Counted from the stretch's first letter, positions 8,021-17,221 are shown. The stretch is DNA of 36,397 bases from an uncultured Actinomycetes bacterium (GCA_903925745.1 CAIYGQ010000069.1:1-36397); one strand, 5' to 3'. The notes: generated by a model from the sequence alone, not told the origin. A program made the numbers and translations.

Positions 8021-10849
8021 CGCGCCCGGCACGCCGTTGCGGGCGATGGCGTCGACCTGCGGTGCCATCCACGCACCGACCACGGGCATGAACGCCTCCG
8101 TCAGGTGCACGCCGTCTGAGCGGATCGACGGGTCCAGCTCACCGCCGGGCTGGCCTGCGACGAACTCGCCGAACTCGACCACCGTGGCGACGCCGGGTCG
8201 CAGCGCCGCCGCCTCACGGATGAGCTCGTTCAACCGGTCGATGCGGGCGGGATCGGACTCGGGGAGGCCCGAGAATCCCTGGCCGCGACCCGACTCGATG
8301 CGCGGGTAGGTCATCAACACGACGTTCGCCCCGCGGGAGCCCAAGACGTCGATGGCGGACAACAGCTCGGCCTGGAAGTAGCGATCCGACGTCGGTTCGC
8401 CGATCGAGCGGAGCCGGTCGTCACCGGGGAGGCGTCGGTCCACGACCTCCCAGATCCCAGTGCCCAGCACCACGACCGCCGGGTCGTAGGCCTCGAGCTG
8501 GCCGGGGAAGAACGTCGACCAGTCACACTCGTCACCGAAGCGCACCACGTCGCGCAGGAACTTGTACTCGCCTCCGCGTGCGATCGGACACCCGAGCTTC
8601 GCCCCGATGTCGACGTCCAGCGACCCGCCGCCGGCGTCGCGGAGCCCCACCCCGACGTCGAGGGCGACGGAGTCACCGACGACGAGCACGTCGGCCGGCT
8701 GTCCGGCAGGGACGGTCCGCCGTGGGGTGACCGGTGGGGCCGGTGGCAGCGGCACCGATGCCGCCAGGCCAGCGACGGGGTCGGGGGTGGGAACGGGGGG
8801 CCGTGCGGACCGGAGCTGGGGCGCCAGGCTCGACGACAGCGCCCGCTGGCCGGCCGGTGTGTAGCCGACACCGTCCGGACTGCGGAGTTCAGGGTCGAAC
8901 GAACCCCCCGGCCACGCTGCGGTCGTGGCCGCCACGTCGATGACGGGGACGTCGACGGCTGCGGCGGCATCGCGCAGGAGCTGGTTCCAGCGGTCGATCC
9001 GGACGGGATCGTTCTCGGGGAATCCGGGACCCGGGCCTCCCTGCCGGGCGGCCTCGGTCGACGCCAGGTACAACGCCCGCTCCCGCTCCCCCGCCGGGAG
9101 ACCCCGGGGCGGCGGAGGAGGTGGCGGCAGCGTGGAGTTCCTCACGTACGGCAGCGTGGCGACGGCGACGGGCACGCCGGTGTCGACCAGCGACGTGAGG
9201 AACTCCCGGAGCTCGAGGGCCAGCAGGTCGTCGAGCTCCGGGTCACCGATCGAGCGCCACGGCCCGTCCGGCGTGATACGACGGTCGGCGACGTCCCGGA
9301 GCCCTCCGCTCACCAGGACCAGCTCGGGTCGCTCGGACGCGATCGCCGCAACCCACAGGTCGCGGACGCCACCACAGCGGTCGGTGCTCCGCTCCACGGA
9401 GCCGTCCGGCATGGACACGAACCCGAGCGCGACCAGACCGCAGCCCGGGTTCGCAATCGTCGTGGGGAGGATGGGCTCCGTCGTCGTCCCCACGGCATCG
9501 GGCCCCCACGCCGCGGCGGTCCCGTCCCCGACCACCGTCGTACGCAAGGGCGCCGGCGGTGGCAGCGTCGTGGTGGCCGTCGCCGCGGCCTCCAGCGCGG
9601 TCGGCGGGGGCGCGGTCGAGGTGATGGCGAGCGCACCGACGACGACGACGGCCGCGACCGGGAGCGCGGCGCGTGGCGCCAGGCGGGCGAGCGAACCGGA
9701 ACCGTCACGAACCGGCCGCTCCAGCAGTCGGTACATCAGCACCGCACCGGCGATGGTGACCCCCATGCGCAGCGCGAACAGCGGCCAGGGTGCCCAGCTG
9801 GTGCGGGCCGGGGTGAGCCAGAGGAAGACGGGCCAGTGCAGCAGGTAGACGCCGTAGCTGATCCGGCCCAGGGACACCGCCGGACGGGAGCTCAGGGCCG
9901 CGCGGAGGGGCCCGGGTTGGAGTGCGCCGCAGATCAGGGCGATCGAGAGGCTCGCCGTCAGCAGGAGCCCGAACGGGTAGAGCCAGGGGCTCGGGACGGT
10001 CGCCCGGTTCCAGAGGACCAGGGTGCCGACGACTCCGACCAGCGCGGCGATCTGGGCGCCGACGACGGCGCCGGAGCGCCTGGAGCGGAGGCGCTGGACC
10101 CCGACCGTCGCCAACAGCCCACCGAGGACCAGTTCGGCCAGTCGCGTGTCGGTCCCGAAGTAGGCGCGCGGGATCGACGACCGGGCCGCCACACCGTTGG
10201 CGACCGCCGATGCCACGGCGAGGGCGACGAGCGCCCCGGCGACCACCGTCGTCGGCCGCAGTCGCCCCCAGCGGCGCGCCGCCAGCAGGAGCCCGAGGAT
10301 GACGAACGGGTACACCAGGTAGAACTGCTGCTCAACGGCCAGGGACCAGAAGTGCTCGGTGGGCGACGGCGCCTCGAACAGCGCCCCGTAGGTCCGGTCC
10401 TGGACGATGAACCACCAGTTGCTGACCTCGGCGATGGCTGCAGGGACGTCCCCGCGCAGGGACCGGAGCTGCGACCCGTCCCACACCCCGAGGGCACCCA
10501 TGGCCAGGACGATCAGCAGCGTCACCCAGGCCGCGGGCAGGAGCCGCCGGAACCGCCTCGTGGTGAATCGGCGCAGGTCGACACCGCCGGAGCGGCGCCA
10601 CTCCGCGAGCAGCAGCGTCGTGATCAGGAAGCCGGACAGCGTGAAGAACGTGGACACGCCGAGGAACCCACCGGGAATCCACTCGAACCGGGCGTGGTAG
10701 AGGCAGACCGCCAACACGGCCACGGCCCGGAGGCCGTCGAGCGCCGGCTCGTAGCCGAGGTCGGCGGGCGGCACCCGTCGCCGGACCACCCGCACCGGGT
10801 CCGGGGCCGAGGCCGGCAACGATCCGGGTGCGGTCGGCGCGCTCGTCAC
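8015..10849 (-). CDS. AT3 acyltransferase fused to two tandem SGNH domains, the first catalytically degenerate
   Basis: A 944-aa membrane protein. Residues about 34-385 form an acyltransferase-3 domain with some ten helices, including LDGLR (37-41), the family histidine in YH (51-52) and FFTLSGF (68-74). One further helix (about 395-411) and a Thr/Pro/Ala linker lead outside the membrane. SGNH domain 1 (about 435-680) has GDG (441-443) where the nucleophile motif should be and DGVGYT (659-664) where the catalytic His should be. Domain 2 (about 718-940) is intact, with GDS (725-727) and DGVHLT (912-917). Each domain keeps two cysteines (470/492 and 754/775), compatible with disulfides. AT3-SGNH fusions such as OafB O-acetylate surface glycans. 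GTG 10849 overlaps the preceding stop by 4 bp. Confidence 0.9.
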   Translation of the reverse strand: MTSAPTAPGSLPASAPDPVRVVRRRVPPADLGYEPALDGLRAVAVLAVCLYHARFEWIPGGFLGVSTFFTLSGFLITTLLLAEWRRSGGVDLRRFTTRRFRRLLPAAWVTLLIVLAMGALGVWDGSQLRSLRGDVPAAIAEVSNWWFIVQDRTYGALFEAPSPTEHFWSLAVEQQFYLVYPFVILGLLLAARRWGRLRPTTVVAGALVALAVASAVANGVAARSSIPRAYFGTDTRLAELVLGGLLATVGVQRLRSRRSGAVVGAQIAALVGVVGTLVLWNRATVPSPWLYPFGLLLTASLSIALICGALQPGPLRAALSSRPAVSLGRISYGVYLLHWPVFLWLTPARTSWAPWPLFALRMGVTIAGAVLMYRLLERPVRDGSGSLARLAPRAALPVAAVVVVGALAITSTAPPPTALEAAATATTTLPPPAPLRTTVVGDGTAAAWGPDAVGTTTEPILPTTIANPGCGLVALGFVSMPDGSVERSTDRCGGVRDLWVAAIASERPELVLVSGGLRDVADRRITPDGPWRSIGDPELDDLLALELREFLTSLVDTGVPVAVATLPYVRNSTLPPPPPPPRGLPAGERERALYLASTEAARQGGPGPGFPENDPVRIDRWNQLLRDAAAAVDVPVIDVAATTAAWPGGSFDPELRSPDGVGYTPAGQRALSSSLAPQLRSARPPVPTPDPVAGLAASVPLPPAPPVTPRRTVPAGQPADVLVVGDSVALDVGVGLRDAGGGSLDVDIGAKLGCPIARGGEYKFLRDVVRFGDECDWSTFFPGQLEAYDPAVVVLGTGIWEVVDRRLPGDDRLRSIGEPTSDRYFQAELLSAIDVLGSRGANVVLMTYPRIESGRGQGFSGLPESDPARIDRLNELIREAAALRPGVATVVEFGEFVAGQPGGELDPSIRSDGVHLTEAFMPVVGAWMAPQVDAIARNGVPGAR

Positions 10850-11655
10850 GTCTGGTCCCGGTCCGCTCCGGGCAGCGCGCTCGGTGCGACCTTGGCCGCC
10901 AGGTACCTGCCGCCTCCGGACTGGCGGAACCAGCGGCTGACCGTCGGTGACAAGCGGGACAACCCCCACCAGGTCACCCGGAGCTCGGTCTCGACCATGG
11001 TGCGCACCACCGCCATCTTCGAGTCGCCCTCGATCCGGTCCACGAAGGTGATCGGCACCTCGACCACGCGCACCTCTGCGGCGGAGATCCGGTAGGCCGT
11101 CTCGATCTGGAACAGGTAGCCGTTCGCCCTGGTCCCGTCGATGTCGATCCGTTCGAGCACCTCGGACCGGTAGGCCCGGAACGCCGAGGTCGCATCGCGG
11201 ATCCGGAGACCGAGCATGGAGCGGGCGTAGGCGTTCCCCCACCGGGACAGGGCCCGTCGCGCCCGGGTCCAGTTGGGGATCGACCCACCGGGCACGTAGC
11301 GGGACCCCACGGCCACCTCGGCGCCGTCGCGCAGCGCAGTGAGGAGCACGGGCAGGACCGCCGGGTCGTGCGAGAAGTCGGCGTCCATCTGCACGACCAC
11401 GTCGTGTCCGGCGTCCAGCGCGACCCGGAATCCGTGGCGGTAGGCGGCCCCCAGTCCCTCCTTCCGCATCCGGTGGAGCACCTGGATCCGCCCCAGCTCG
11501 GCGCCGACCCGCTCGGCGATGGCACCGGTCCCGTCCGGACTGTCGTCGTCGACGATGAGGACCGAGAGCTCGGGCGCGTGCTCCCGGACACTGCGGAGCA
11601 GCGCCTCGACGTTGCCGGCCTCCTGGTAGGTCGGGACGACCAGTACCGGGTCCAC
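10846..11655 (-). CDS. Polyprenol-phosphate mannose synthase-like GT2 glycosyltransferase
   Basis: A 269-aa GT2 enzyme of the dolichol/polyprenol-phosphate mannose synthase family, expected to transfer a sugar from a nucleotide donor to polyprenyl phosphate on the cytoplasmic face. An N-terminal VVPTYQE (6-12), DDDSPDGT (36-43) and the metal-binding DAD (91-93) are present, as is the NGYLFQIE region near 180-190. No membrane helices or fused Lnt domain are seen, unlike some actinobacterial Ppm1 proteins. Such enzymes supply donors for GT-C transferases, several of which are encoded nearby. The start is GTG 11655, 9 bp after the upstream stop and preceded by its own TAACCT box. The sugar is mannose in characterised relatives but is not proven here. 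Confidence 0.87.
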   Translation of the reverse strand: MDPVLVVPTYQEAGNVEALLRSVREHAPELSVLIVDDDSPDGTGAIAERVGAELGRIQVLHRMRKEGLGAAYRHGFRVALDAGHDVVVQMDADFSHDPAVLPVLLTALRDGAEVAVGSRYVPGGSIPNWTRARRALSRWGNAYARSMLGLRIRDATSAFRAYRSEVLERIDIDGTRANGYLFQIETAYRISAAEVRVVEVPITFVDRIEGDSKMAVVRTMVETELRVTWWGLSRLSPTVSRWFRQSGGGRYLAAKVAPSALPGADRDQT

Positions 11656-11661
11656 CCGCGC

Positions 11662-11667
11662 AGGTTA
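11662..11667 (-). promoter_or_regulatory. -10 box TAACCT, 6 nt before the GT2 start
   Basis: On the minus strand TAACCT ends 6 nt before GTG 11655, the spacing expected if transcription begins at or near the start codon (leaderless). Its TAA is also the stop codon of the upstream membrane-protein gene (11665-11667). The GT2 gene may therefore be transcribed independently as well as from read-through. Confidence 0.5.
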
Positions 11668-13383
11668 GTTGGTGGCCCCTGCGCCCCCGGGGCGCCCGGC
11701 CGGACCGCCACAGCGCCCCAACAGCACGAAGCGACCGTTGTCGAGGACCTCGCAGAACGATCGGGCCAGCTCCTCGTCCGGGGCCGTCGAGCCCCGTTCC
11801 CGGCTCGCGTTCGGCTCGTCCCAGTCGGCCCAGACACGGCTCAGCACGACCCAGTCCGCATTGGCGACCTCGTCGACCAGGCCACTGTCGGGGGCATCCG
11901 CGATGCCCGGGTCCATCTCGATGTAGCGGGTGCCGGGTTCGAGTTCGTCGAACAGCGAGTAGAGCCACGCATCGCTGTAGACGGTGCGGGACAACTCGGC
12001 GGGGGCCACCACGAGTCGCTCCCCGGGACTCCCCAACCGGTCGAGCGCGTCGACCACCTCCTGGGCCGCGGCGGCGTCCCGGGCGGATCCGTACGGGAAC
12101 GACCGGTCCCCGCGGACGACCGGGTGACCGTCCGAGTCGCCGGTGGCCGTGTCCCGGACGGCCTCGAGCCAACCGCGGAGCGGGAACGAGGGGATGACGA
12201 GCAGGAACACGAGCGACAGGGTGCCGATCGCAGCGATCCGGGTGGTTCGTGTCGACCATCCGGGGACCAGCCGGCGGAGGAGCTCGGGGAGTCCGAGCAG
12301 GGCCGCAGGGAACGTGGCCGCGCTCACCCACGACAGGTGGGTCACGTCCGGCCGCTGGAGCGCCTGGGGCAGCAGCAGGGCCGCGGTGACGGCGAAGGGC
12401 AGCAGCACCCTGGCACCCCACGATCCCGGATCCCGGCGTCGGAGCACCCAGGCTCCGGCCACGCCGACCAGGGCGGACAACGGGACGAGCCAGAACCACA
12501 GGTGGATCTGCGCCGCCTCGCCGAACGGTGACAGCGGCCAGGGCGAGCGCCCGAGCGTGCCGGCCCGCTGGAGGAAGGCGTCGACGTTGCCCCAGGACGG
12601 GGGCACGGGCAGCGCCCGGCCGTCCCGGAGTTCGACGACGGGCTCGATCACCATGCCCTGCAGCGCATCGGGGAACCCGACCGTCCACAGGTGGACCAGC
12701 CACAGCAGTGACGTCACCGCCGCGGCGCCCAGGATCACCCGACGACGGGCGGAGTCGACCTGCAGGACCCACAGGAGCAGTCCGGCGCCCACGGCCAGGA
12801 CCAGGTCGGGTCGGTAGAGCACCGCCACGGCGGCGGCCACGCCCCCGATCGCATCCGCCGCGATGCGGAGCCAGGTGGGTCCCGTCGACGCCGCCGGCCC
12901 GCCCGCCCCCGGAGCCCGGTCGGCCCAGGACCAACAGGCGAGGGCCAGCAGGGCGGCGGCCAGTCCCCCGACCCAGGCCAGGGCGACCAGCCCGAGCGGG
13001 AGCAGCACGAACGCGGTCGTGGCCCCGGCTGCAGCCGCCAGGACCCGGCCGCGGCAGCGGGCGATCGCCCAGACGGACAGGGCCGCGACCAGGATCTGGG
13101 TGGCGCCGACGGCCCGTTCGACCTCGATGGTCGCGCCGAACAGGCGGTAGAGGCCGGCGAGCACCCAGAGTGATCCAGGCCCGTAGAGGTGGAGGAAGTC
13201 CACGTGGGGCAGCCGGCCCTCGGCCACGAGCTCCGGGAAGACGAGCATGAAGCCCTCCTCCATCGGCACGCCGGCGGACCGCCACAGCCCGGGCAGGGCG
13301 ACCACGAACACGGCCAGGACGAATCCGAGCGACGCCGCCTCGCCGGCCAGGTTCCGGTCCGGCCGGGTCCCTCCAGCGTCCAT
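11665..13383 (-). CDS. Polytopic membrane protein, probable GT-C-type glycosyltransferase
   Basis: A 572-aa protein with a first helix at about 18-34 and roughly ten more up to about residue 400, followed by a soluble C-terminal part. An acidic pair (E42 E43 in PMEEGF) lies just after the first helix, where GT-C transferases of the PMT/ArnT kind carry catalytic acids. HLYGPGSLW (65-73) resembles the sequence after that loop in such enzymes. I cannot place it in a named family from motifs alone. It begins with ATG 13383 and is upstream of the polyprenol-phosphate sugar synthase in the same direction, a pairing that makes a lipid-linked donor plausible. A non-enzymatic transporter role is possible. 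Confidence 0.7.
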   Translation of the reverse strand: MDAGGTRPDRNLAGEAASLGFVLAVFVVALPGLWRSAGVPMEEGFMLVFPELVAEGRLPHVDFLHLYGPGSLWVLAGLYRLFGATIEVERAVGATQILVAALSVWAIARCRGRVLAAAAGATTAFVLLPLGLVALAWVGGLAAALLALACWSWADRAPGAGGPAASTGPTWLRIAADAIGGVAAAVAVLYRPDLVLAVGAGLLLWVLQVDSARRRVILGAAAVTSLLWLVHLWTVGFPDALQGMVIEPVVELRDGRALPVPPSWGNVDAFLQRAGTLGRSPWPLSPFGEAAQIHLWFWLVPLSALVGVAGAWVLRRRDPGSWGARVLLPFAVTAALLLPQALQRPDVTHLSWVSAATFPAALLGLPELLRRLVPGWSTRTTRIAAIGTLSLVFLLVIPSFPLRGWLEAVRDTATGDSDGHPVVRGDRSFPYGSARDAAAAQEVVDALDRLGSPGERLVVAPAELSRTVYSDAWLYSLFDELEPGTRYIEMDPGIADAPDSGLVDEVANADWVVLSRVWADWDEPNASRERGSTAPDEELARSFCEVLDNGRFVLLGRCGGPAGRPGGAGATN

Positions 13384-13483
13384 GCGCCCCGGAGTCTCCC
13401 ACAGCCCTCGGCCGGGGTCGCGTACGCCGATCGGGTGCCGACGCGGCCACGCTGCGTGCCGGTCCGACCGGAGGGCCGGGAAC

Positions 13484-13489
13484 TAACCT
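13484..13489 (+). promoter_or_regulatory. -10 box TAACCT in a divergent intergenic region
   Basis: TAACCT ends 7 nt before GTG 13497, consistent with a leaderless transcript. The 113-bp gap 13384-13496 must also hold the minus-strand promoter for the 13383 gene, but I see no convincing TAnnnT box there. Confidence 0.5.
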
Positions 13490-13496
13490 TCCAAGG

Positions 13497-15872
13497 GTGG
13501 GCGTCCGAGGATCCGCGTGGAGCATCAGGGCCTACCGTCCCGGGGACTCGCAGGACGGCGTGGACGAGCGCGACCCCACACCGGCCGGTGGTGAGGTCGT
13601 ACGTCGCCCCCGGTCGCGATCCGGCCCCGGACGTCGGAGCGGATCCGGATCGACCCACCCATCCGGGTTCCGCTCGTCCGGGTCCCAGATGGGCGGATCC
13701 CAGAGGGCCGACCCCACCGGCGCGATCGGGTTCCGGGTGGTCGGCCTCGACGGATCCGACCCCACGCCGGGTCGCACGGCCACGCTGGTGCGGGACGAGC
13801 CGCAGGGTCCCGGCCGCTCGCTGGACCTGCCCCACCGGCCCCCGTTGGACGGGATCCGGGGCACGGCCATCCTCGCGATCCTGCTCTACCACGGCGCCGG
13901 ACTGGATCGGGTCGGCTGGCTTGAACCGTTCACGGGCGGCCTGTTCCTGAGCCTCTCGGCGTTCTTCACGCTGTCCGGATTCCTGATCTGCAGCCTGCTC
14001 CTCCACGAGGAGTCGCGGTCCGGTGGTGTCGCACTCGGCCGGTTCTGGGCCAGACGCGCCCGACGCCTGCTGCCTGCGGTCTACGTCCTGTTGGCCGCGG
14101 TCGTCTTCCTGGCCCCCTGGCTGGCGTTCCCCAGTCAGCTCGATGACCTGCCCGGACAGACCTGGACGTCGATTCTCTACGTCGTCAACTGGGACCTCAT
14201 CCTCGGGAACACCGACTACGCGGCGATGTTCCAGTCCTCGCCCTCGCCCTTGCAGCACCTCTGGAGCCTGGCGGTGGAGGAGCAGTGGTACGTGATCGTG
14301 CCGCTGGCCTCGCTCGCCGTCATCTGGTTCCGTCGGAGCCGCCGCCGCCTCGATCGGCCGGCAGCGCTCAGCCGGCTGGCCTGGGGCCTCACCGCCGCAG
14401 CGGTCGCCGGGACGGCGTGGATGTGGTTCGTCTCGGGTGGCGAGTACACGAACCGCGCCTACATGGGGACCGACACGCGCCTGGCCGAGATGGTCGTGGG
14501 CGCGGCCGCCGCCGCGTTCCTGGCCCGCGGGTTCCGCTCGCCGGGCACCGTGCGCCGGTGGGTGACGGGCCTGGCCCCGGTCCTGATCGGGGTGCTCGCC
14601 GTGGCGTGGATCGTGACGCCATTCGAGTGGAGCTTCCTGTACCGCGGCGGCTTCACCCTGCACGCGGTCCTGGTGGCGGTCGTCATCGTGGCCGCCGTGC
14701 AGCCCCGAGGGGTGGCCACCTCGCTGTTCAGCGTGGGCCTGCTGACCGGTGCGGGGACCATCTCCTACGGCCTCTACCTGGTCCACTGGCCGGTCATGTT
14801 GTGGATGACCCCCGACCGCCTCGGGGTGTCGCCGACCATCGCGCTCCTGGTGCAACTGGCCCTGACGCTCGCCCTGGCGCTGCTGTCGGCCCGGTTCATC
14901 GAACTCCCCGTCCGTCGGGGCCGGATCCTGCAGGGTCGTTGGGGGCTCGTGGCGGTGGCGCTGGCGGTCGGTGTGATCGCCGTCGGGATCTGGCGGCTGC
15001 CCGAGGCCGATCCCCGGGAGATGCTCGCCCTCGGCCCCACCGAGCAGGTCGTCTTCCCCACCACCACGGTCCCGCCCTCCACGACCGCTCCGCCCACGAC
15101 GGTCCCGTCGCCGTCGGGCCCTGCGGCTGCAGGCGTCCCGTCCACGACGGCACCCACCACGACGCTGCCGCCGGAGCCGCTCAGGGTGATGGTCGTGGGT
15201 GACTCCTTCGCCGAGTCCATCGTGGTCGGGCTCCAGCGGTGGGGCTTCTCGACCGGGTCGATGGCGGTCATGGACCAGGGGGTGCCGAACTGTCCCTTCG
15301 GACGGTCCGGATCGGCCCGGGCCCTCAACATCGCACGCGAGTTGCCGGACGACTGCGACGACCGCGACGCCACCCTGGAGGCGGCGGTGCGGGACTTCGA
15401 CCCCGACGTCGTCCTGCTCGCCGGGAGCTTCTGGGACATCACCGACCGTCGCCCCGACAACTTCGGCCGCTACACGAGCATCGGCGATCCGGACTACGAC
15501 CGATTCCTGGCCGACGAACTCCGGCACGTGACCCAGGTCGTCGCCAACGGGGGCGCCAAGGTCATCTGGGCCAACTCGCCGTACTGGGATCCGGTCCCGA
15601 ACACCGCGTTCTTCATGGGTGACCCGCCCTACGTCGAGGCCGAACGCGGCAGGGTCGACGCCTTCAACGCGATGCTCGCCGCCACCGTGGGCAGCAGGGC
15701 GGACACCACGATCCTGGACCTCCAGGGCTGGGTCAGGACGCAACCGGGAGGTGACACCGGCAAGGAGGTCCGACCCGATGGAGTCCACTTCTCCGAGGCG
15801 ACGACCGACGTCGTCGCCGCCTGGCTCGGACCGGAGCTGCTCCGCCTCGGCGGACGTCAGTCCGCTGCCTGA
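13497..15872 (+). CDS. AT3 acyltransferase fused to a C-terminal SGNH domain
   Basis: A 791-aa membrane protein. Residues 1-110 are hydrophilic and rich in Gly, Ser, Arg and Pro. The AT3 domain spans about 112-500, with LDGIR (117-121), the YH motif (131-132) and FFTLSGF (156-162). A Thr/Pro linker (about 517-564) precedes an intact SGNH domain with GDS (568-570) and DGVH (761-764). Two cysteines (599, 620) match those in the other AT3-SGNH protein. The expected role is transfer of an acyl group across the membrane onto an envelope glycan. GTG 13497 is supported by a TAACCT box 7 nt upstream; ATG 13689 would remove most of the low-complexity leader and remains possible. The 3' end overlaps the convergent gene by 16 bp. 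Confidence 0.87.
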   Translation: MGVRGSAWSIRAYRPGDSQDGVDERDPTPAGGEVVRRPRSRSGPGRRSGSGSTHPSGFRSSGSQMGGSQRADPTGAIGFRVVGLDGSDPTPGRTATLVRDEPQGPGRSLDLPHRPPLDGIRGTAILAILLYHGAGLDRVGWLEPFTGGLFLSLSAFFTLSGFLICSLLLHEESRSGGVALGRFWARRARRLLPAVYVLLAAVVFLAPWLAFPSQLDDLPGQTWTSILYVVNWDLILGNTDYAAMFQSSPSPLQHLWSLAVEEQWYVIVPLASLAVIWFRRSRRRLDRPAALSRLAWGLTAAAVAGTAWMWFVSGGEYTNRAYMGTDTRLAEMVVGAAAAAFLARGFRSPGTVRRWVTGLAPVLIGVLAVAWIVTPFEWSFLYRGGFTLHAVLVAVVIVAAVQPRGVATSLFSVGLLTGAGTISYGLYLVHWPVMLWMTPDRLGVSPTIALLVQLALTLALALLSARFIELPVRRGRILQGRWGLVAVALAVGVIAVGIWRLPEADPREMLALGPTEQVVFPTTTVPPSTTAPPTTVPSPSGPAAAGVPSTTAPTTTLPPEPLRVMVVGDSFAESIVVGLQRWGFSTGSMAVMDQGVPNCPFGRSGSARALNIARELPDDCDDRDATLEAAVRDFDPDVVLLAGSFWDITDRRPDNFGRYTSIGDPDYDRFLADELRHVTQVVANGGAKVIWANSPYWDPVPNTAFFMGDPPYVEAERGRVDAFNAMLAATVGSRADTTILDLQGWVRTQPGGDTGKEVRPDGVHFSEATTDVVAAWLGPELLRLGGRQSAA

Positions 15873-17215
15873 CCGGCCGCTGAGGGTCCGATCCGCTCGA
15901 TGCGGAGTCGGTCGTACGCGAGCACGGCGCCCAGCCCGGCGAGCGCGGCGACCATCGGCGCGGCCGAGACCTTGAAGCGTGGATCGCCGAAGAAGATGAC
16001 GGGCACGAGGAGTGAGGCGAGCGTGGCCGCGACCAGTGCCGCCCTGGACGCATCACCCTCGCGGCGGGACCCTCGCGCTGCGACGACCAGTCCGACCACG
16101 GCCAGGACCGCGATGAGCGCGTAGGCCGCATTGGCGACGACATCGAACGCCGTCCGCACCCACGGCGTCCCGAGCGGGTCGGCTCCGTAGGCCTCGACGG
16201 CATCGAGGCCGTCGTCGTCGCTCAGGTACGTGTAGAACAACTTCCTGGGGATGAGGGCCACCCAGCCCACCGGGTCCTCACGCAGGAACCTGAGTGCGGC
16301 CGATCGACCGAAGCGGTCCTGGGTGAGCTCGCCCTCGAGCCCGTCGTACCAGGTCACGCCACTCTGGCACGGTGCCGCAATGGCGAAGCCGCCACGGGCC
16401 CCCGGGTACACGCCGATGCAGAGGTTGTCGCCCGTGTTCGTCGAGACGGGCACGACGGCACCCAGCTGGACCTGGTTCCGGATGGTCCACGGCATGAAGA
16501 CCGCAGCGAGCGCGACCAGGATCACGCCGACCGTTCCGGCAGCGACGCGCGCCGGCACCCGCCACAGCGCCCACACCACCAGGGCGACGCCCACCACCGC
16601 CAGGAACTGCGGGCGGATGGCGGTCGCGAGCGCCGTACCACCCGCCGCGACCGTGGCCCAACCCCACCGGAGGCCCTCGTCCGCCCGGCGGACGACCACC
16701 GTGAGGCCCCACATCGCCGTCGCAGCCGCTGCGACGAAGGCCGACTCCGACAGGATCGCGGCCGAGTAGGCGATCAGGTTCGGCCACAACGCCAGGACCA
16801 CGGCCGCCGCCAGCCCCGCTCGCCGTCCCCAGATCGCGGTGGCGGTCCCGCCGACGGCGACGATCGCCACCCCCCACCACAGCGACTGGACGATCCCCAC
16901 CGGCCAGGTCGGGAACCCCTCGACGCCGAGGCCTGCGGCGAGGCGGTAGATGGCGCCCAGCAGGTAGGGGTAGCCGGGCGGGTAGTACGCGGTCGGATCA
17001 CCCGCCAACGACTCGTACCCCGCCCCCGAGGCGATCGCGATGCCGTAGCTGCGGTACACGAACGGATCGGAGAGTCCCGTTGGTGTCCGGGCGGTGGCGG
17101 CGACCCACGCGAGGCGCAGCAGCACCCCGACGACGGCGACGACCACGACGGTGCCACTGACCGGGACGCTCCGGCCCTCGGTCTCGGGAGTGTCCGGGAC
17201 CCGCGGAGCCGCCAC
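15857..17215 (-). CDS. ArnT/PMT-like GT-C membrane glycosyltransferase
   Basis: A 452-aa polytopic protein. The first helix (about 20-40) is followed by a loop with Asp 50, the position of the catalytic acid in GT39/ArnT-type enzymes. The motif YYPPGYPYLLGAIY (77-90) is typical of that group, and FFGDPRFKVSAAP near the C-terminus resembles its last helix-loop. About ten to twelve helices are predicted by eye. Such enzymes transfer sugars from polyprenyl-phosphate donors to lipids, glycans or proteins on the outer face of the membrane. The gene starts at GTG 17215 behind a leaderless-type box, divergent from the 17290 gene. The acceptor is unknown. Confidence 0.8.
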   Translation of the reverse strand: MAAPRVPDTPETEGRSVPVSGTVVVVAVVGVLLRLAWVAATARTPTGLSDPFVYRSYGIAIASGAGYESLAGDPTAYYPPGYPYLLGAIYRLAAGLGVEGFPTWPVGIVQSLWWGVAIVAVGGTATAIWGRRAGLAAAVVLALWPNLIAYSAAILSESAFVAAAATAMWGLTVVVRRADEGLRWGWATVAAGGTALATAIRPQFLAVVGVALVVWALWRVPARVAAGTVGVILVALAAVFMPWTIRNQVQLGAVVPVSTNTGDNLCIGVYPGARGGFAIAAPCQSGVTWYDGLEGELTQDRFGRSAALRFLREDPVGWVALIPRKLFYTYLSDDDGLDAVEAYGADPLGTPWVRTAFDVVANAAYALIAVLAVVGLVVAARGSRREGDASRAALVAATLASLLVPVIFFGDPRFKVSAAPMVAALAGLGAVLAYDRLRIERIGPSAAGQAAD

Positions 17216-17221
17216 GCAGCG

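Noticed and set aside
13384-13496. Search for a minus-strand -10 box for the 13383 gene
   Set aside because: No TAnnnT lies at suitable spacing before ATG 13383, so no promoter is called there.
10850-13525. Upstream extension of the AT3 double-SGNH frame
   Set aside because: The frame is open above 10849 but overlaps the GT2 and membrane-protein genes in another frame; the translated text is low complexity, and the AT3 family starts just after GTG 10849.
12735-15788. 1017-codon open frame on the minus strand
   Set aside because: It lies mostly antisense to the AT3-SGNH gene (13497-15872) and in a shifted frame against the 11665-13383 gene. Its composition (Gly, Arg, Asp, His, Pro) is what high-GC third positions generate, with no domain motifs.
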